Shown: positions 61,923 to 64,000 of the stretch, in pieces
How positions within the stretch are numbered: the stretch's first letter is position 1
Layout of the letters: the number at the start of each line of letters is the position of its first letter
From: Sclerurus mexicanus
Lineage: Eukaryota > Chordata > Aves > Passeriformes > Furnariidae
Reading direction: 5' to 3'
NCBI GenBank assembly: GCA_013396755.1
Contig: VWZF01002913.1
Coordinates: 1 to 64,000, forward strand
DNA: 64,000 bases
Program-made: the position numbers and the translations under genes
Notes under the pieces: model-generated
What the model saw: the letters and a program-made list of their open reading frames with translations, nothing else
Told to the model about the DNA's origin: nothing
Databases searched by the model: none

Positions 61923-63821
61923 TGGTTCTGGTGGTCTCCACCTCAGAAGTGATCTGACCAAGCATGTCAGTTCCAATGTAGCTATAATAGTGACGTGTTT
62001 TATTATACATATTAAATTTTATTTGTATCAGAGACTCCAGAAGCTTCAGTTATCCTCTGCTGATGAGGTTATATGCCAGTCAACAACAAGGCTCGAGCAG
62101 CAGAAATAAATGTAAATGGGACTTTCTTCCTGATTTTTACAATATCTGTCCCATGCACTGAACTTTAAATCTCATCTTTACTCAGAATATTATTTGAACG
62201 TCTGTTTGTGCTCCAGGGAATGACTAAGAGCATTTTTATTTTCTCCTCTTTCTGCACTACATTTTTTTAAGGTTTTATTTCCTCTATCAGCCAAATCCAA
62301 ATGTTTTACAAGCTGGAATATTTCAGGCACCTCTCACCTCTTCAGAAGTTATGTTAGTATATCACATTTAGACAAGGGGTCAGAGCCTGCCCTTACTTGC
62401 AGCCTACGAAGTTGATGTGCTCAGTGTTAAGTCCCAATTTCTGTCTTCCTCATGAAACACCCTGGCCTTGACCAGATCTACCCTCTCCAAGATAAGCTGT
62501 GAGGGGCAGGCATGTTCTGTCTTGTACTGCATGGACCCCATCTCTCTACGATCCACAGTATCTGATTGCATCTGGATGCCAGAGCAACACAGCAACTTGA
62601 GACCTATACCATAAAACTCACATATGACCCTGTCATTTGTTTTCAGCATTAAAATAAATCAAGTAAGGCCTCATAGTATGGATTCTCTGACTTTCAGATT
62701 TCTTTTGATTCCTTACCTTGAAAAACAATTGGTCTCTAAGGTGTTTCTACATTAGTGTTTCAGTTCAGTTCAGGTGAGGAATAAGTTTTGCAAGCAAATT
62801 TCTCAGTTGTAACTCTTACTCATTTCATATTTGTGTTGAAAACATGCTAACTTCTGGATGAAAATAAACTAAAACGTGTACTCTGAGTTCACACTGATAT
62901 GCTCCAAATACTACCAGGCATTCAGTTTACAGGATCAGACTAGATCCAATTTAAATTAAAATATGTACAGTGTTCATGTCAGATCCTCTGTATCAGCTGT
63001 TTCACTATACAGATCCCCTCCTATTGTGCAGCACTGTTTGCTAATGTAGATCCAGTCTAAGAGGATGTTAATGAAAAGCTATTCCAGGTTACAGTAAACT
63101 GTCTTAGAAAAGTGGGATGTATTTGGCAATTGAAGGGTGTAATAATGTAGTATGATAAATACTCTGGAGTTATGTAAATTGTGGTATTTAATTTTCTGGT
63201 ACTTTATTTCAAAACAATCTGGATGTGGACAGTATCAACATAATTGTAGTGATGTGTGTGAATACTACTAATAATATGAAAACCTAGCATCCTGTAACAT
63301 AGTAAACACTCTGACTTAGATTCTCCTGTTTCATGCTCTTATATATGCTATTTAAAGGAGTTGTCCCCAAAAAATTAACACGAAGCACTTTTCAGAGAGC
63401 TTTGTCTTGCCCTCAGAAATGTGCAACAATATATGTCTGTGGCATCCCATCTGAGACCATGACCTCTCCAAGAGCAGAGGTGTCCACCACCTACTGCTCA
63501 CCGCAGGAGCAGACAGGGGCCTCACTCAGATGCAGGGACTGTAACACCTGCTGGTGTCCTCACCTCTTTTTATCCCACTATTCAGCTCTCTCAGTACCCA
63601 AATTCATGGGGGAGTTTCCACGAAAGGAAACACAGTGTTCTTCCACAGATCCCTGGGAGCTCTCTACCAGTGAAATGACTCAGTCTTTCACACACATGTT
63701 CTATATACTGAAGCACATTCAGACCCCACAAACCTCAGTGTTAACTAACCTCTGTGCAAAGAATAGAAGTTCTTGTGTTGTTTGTTTTGCACTAACCTGA
63801 TAAGGGTAACTGGTCAAAATA
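61923..63821. other. Intergenic; one unrecognised 155-codon ORF
   Basis: The ORF at 63333-63800 (plus) is the longest plus-strand frame outside the LTRs. It is cysteine- and serine-rich but has no domain or homology I can recognise, and I do not call it a gene. Confidence 0.4.
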
Positions 63822-63946
63822 CAGAACCACAGAATGTGTTGGGTTGGAAGGGACCTTAAGGGTCATACAGTCCAACCCTTCTGCCATGGGTAGGTACAAC
63901 TTCCGCTAGACCAGGTTGCTCAAAACTCCATTTAATCTGGCCTTGA
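63822..63946 (-). mobile_element. CR1 LINE 3' end
   Basis: The plus strand reads 'cagaaccacagaatgtgttg', 'ggttggaagggaccttaagg', 'gtcatacagtccaaccc', 'ctgccatgggtaggtacaac' and 'ctagaccaggttgctcaaaa', then 'ctggccttga'. This is the classic reverse-complement CR1 3' end. The match fades before the window end. Confidence 0.93.
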
Positions 63947-64000
63947 TACAGAGAAGCCTTCCTTTCAGTTGGTAGACTTTTGAATCAGTGATGTTTAGGA

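Noticed and set aside
63333..63800. 155-codon plus-strand ORF as a possible new gene
   Set aside because: No domain, no supporting promoter or neighbouring exons, and one frame of this length is expected by chance in 64 kb.
1..64000. CRISPR arrays, bacterial operons, phage-type or toxin systems
   Set aside because: No regularly spaced short direct repeats with unique spacers, no ribosome-binding-site and ORF clusters, and the repeats are those of a bird nuclear genome.

Overview
The window looks like a gene-poor piece of a bird nuclear genome. The evidence is the repeat content: several CR1 LINE 3' ends with the typical bird/reptile terminus, an LTR at 22514-23098 that I recognise as a widespread avian ERVL-type LTR, and a second avian-type LTR remnant ending at 57691. 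The rest is AT-rich and CpG-poor. I cannot name the species. No open reading frame resembles a known cellular protein, and I see no convincing exon, tRNA, rRNA, CRISPR array or bacterial-style operon. The short ORFs are what AT-rich vertebrate intergenic DNA gives by chance, or lie inside LTRs.

Layout. 1-433 is a CR1 3' end. 560-2367 holds a solo LTR (here called family X) that is broken by a single-N gap flanked by a 711-bp direct repeat. 3612-6272 is a second single-N gap with a 1,330-bp direct repeat on each side. 6454-7315 is a second family X LTR in the opposite orientation. 9015-9348 is a short, CpG-rich, young-looking solo LTR with a perfect 6-bp target duplication. 16498 to about 17010 is a decayed non-CR1 LINE reverse-transcriptase C-terminal region. 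18834-18890 and 26574-27370 are CR1 pieces. 22514-23098 is the ERVL-type LTR. 24113-24728 is a third family X LTR, truncated. 27467-28038 is another probable LTR. 32595-33457 is the fourth family X LTR, with a perfect 5-bp target duplication. 34431-34437 is a small N gap in a G-rich run. 39016-39186 looks like an ancient CR1 remnant. 51500-51640 and 63822-63946 are CR1 3' ends. 54284 to about 54540 is a tentative LTR fragment, and 57165-57691 is a 5'-truncated LTR. Everything between is unique-looking, AT-rich DNA, with a few A/C-rich tracts and some TAAT/octamer-rich stretches that could be conserved non-coding elements.

The most useful points are: (1) two probable false tandem duplications at one-base gaps, which inflate the assembly and make the first LTR look about 1.7 kb long when it is about 1.0 kb; (2) family X, four copies in 33 kb in two inverted pairs, each carrying a variable number of an internal repeat of about 69 bp; (3) the CpG-rich 334-bp solo LTR; (4) the RT fragment, which is not CR1 and whose family and origin in a bird genome deserve a search. 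No gene network or pathway can be described from this window.
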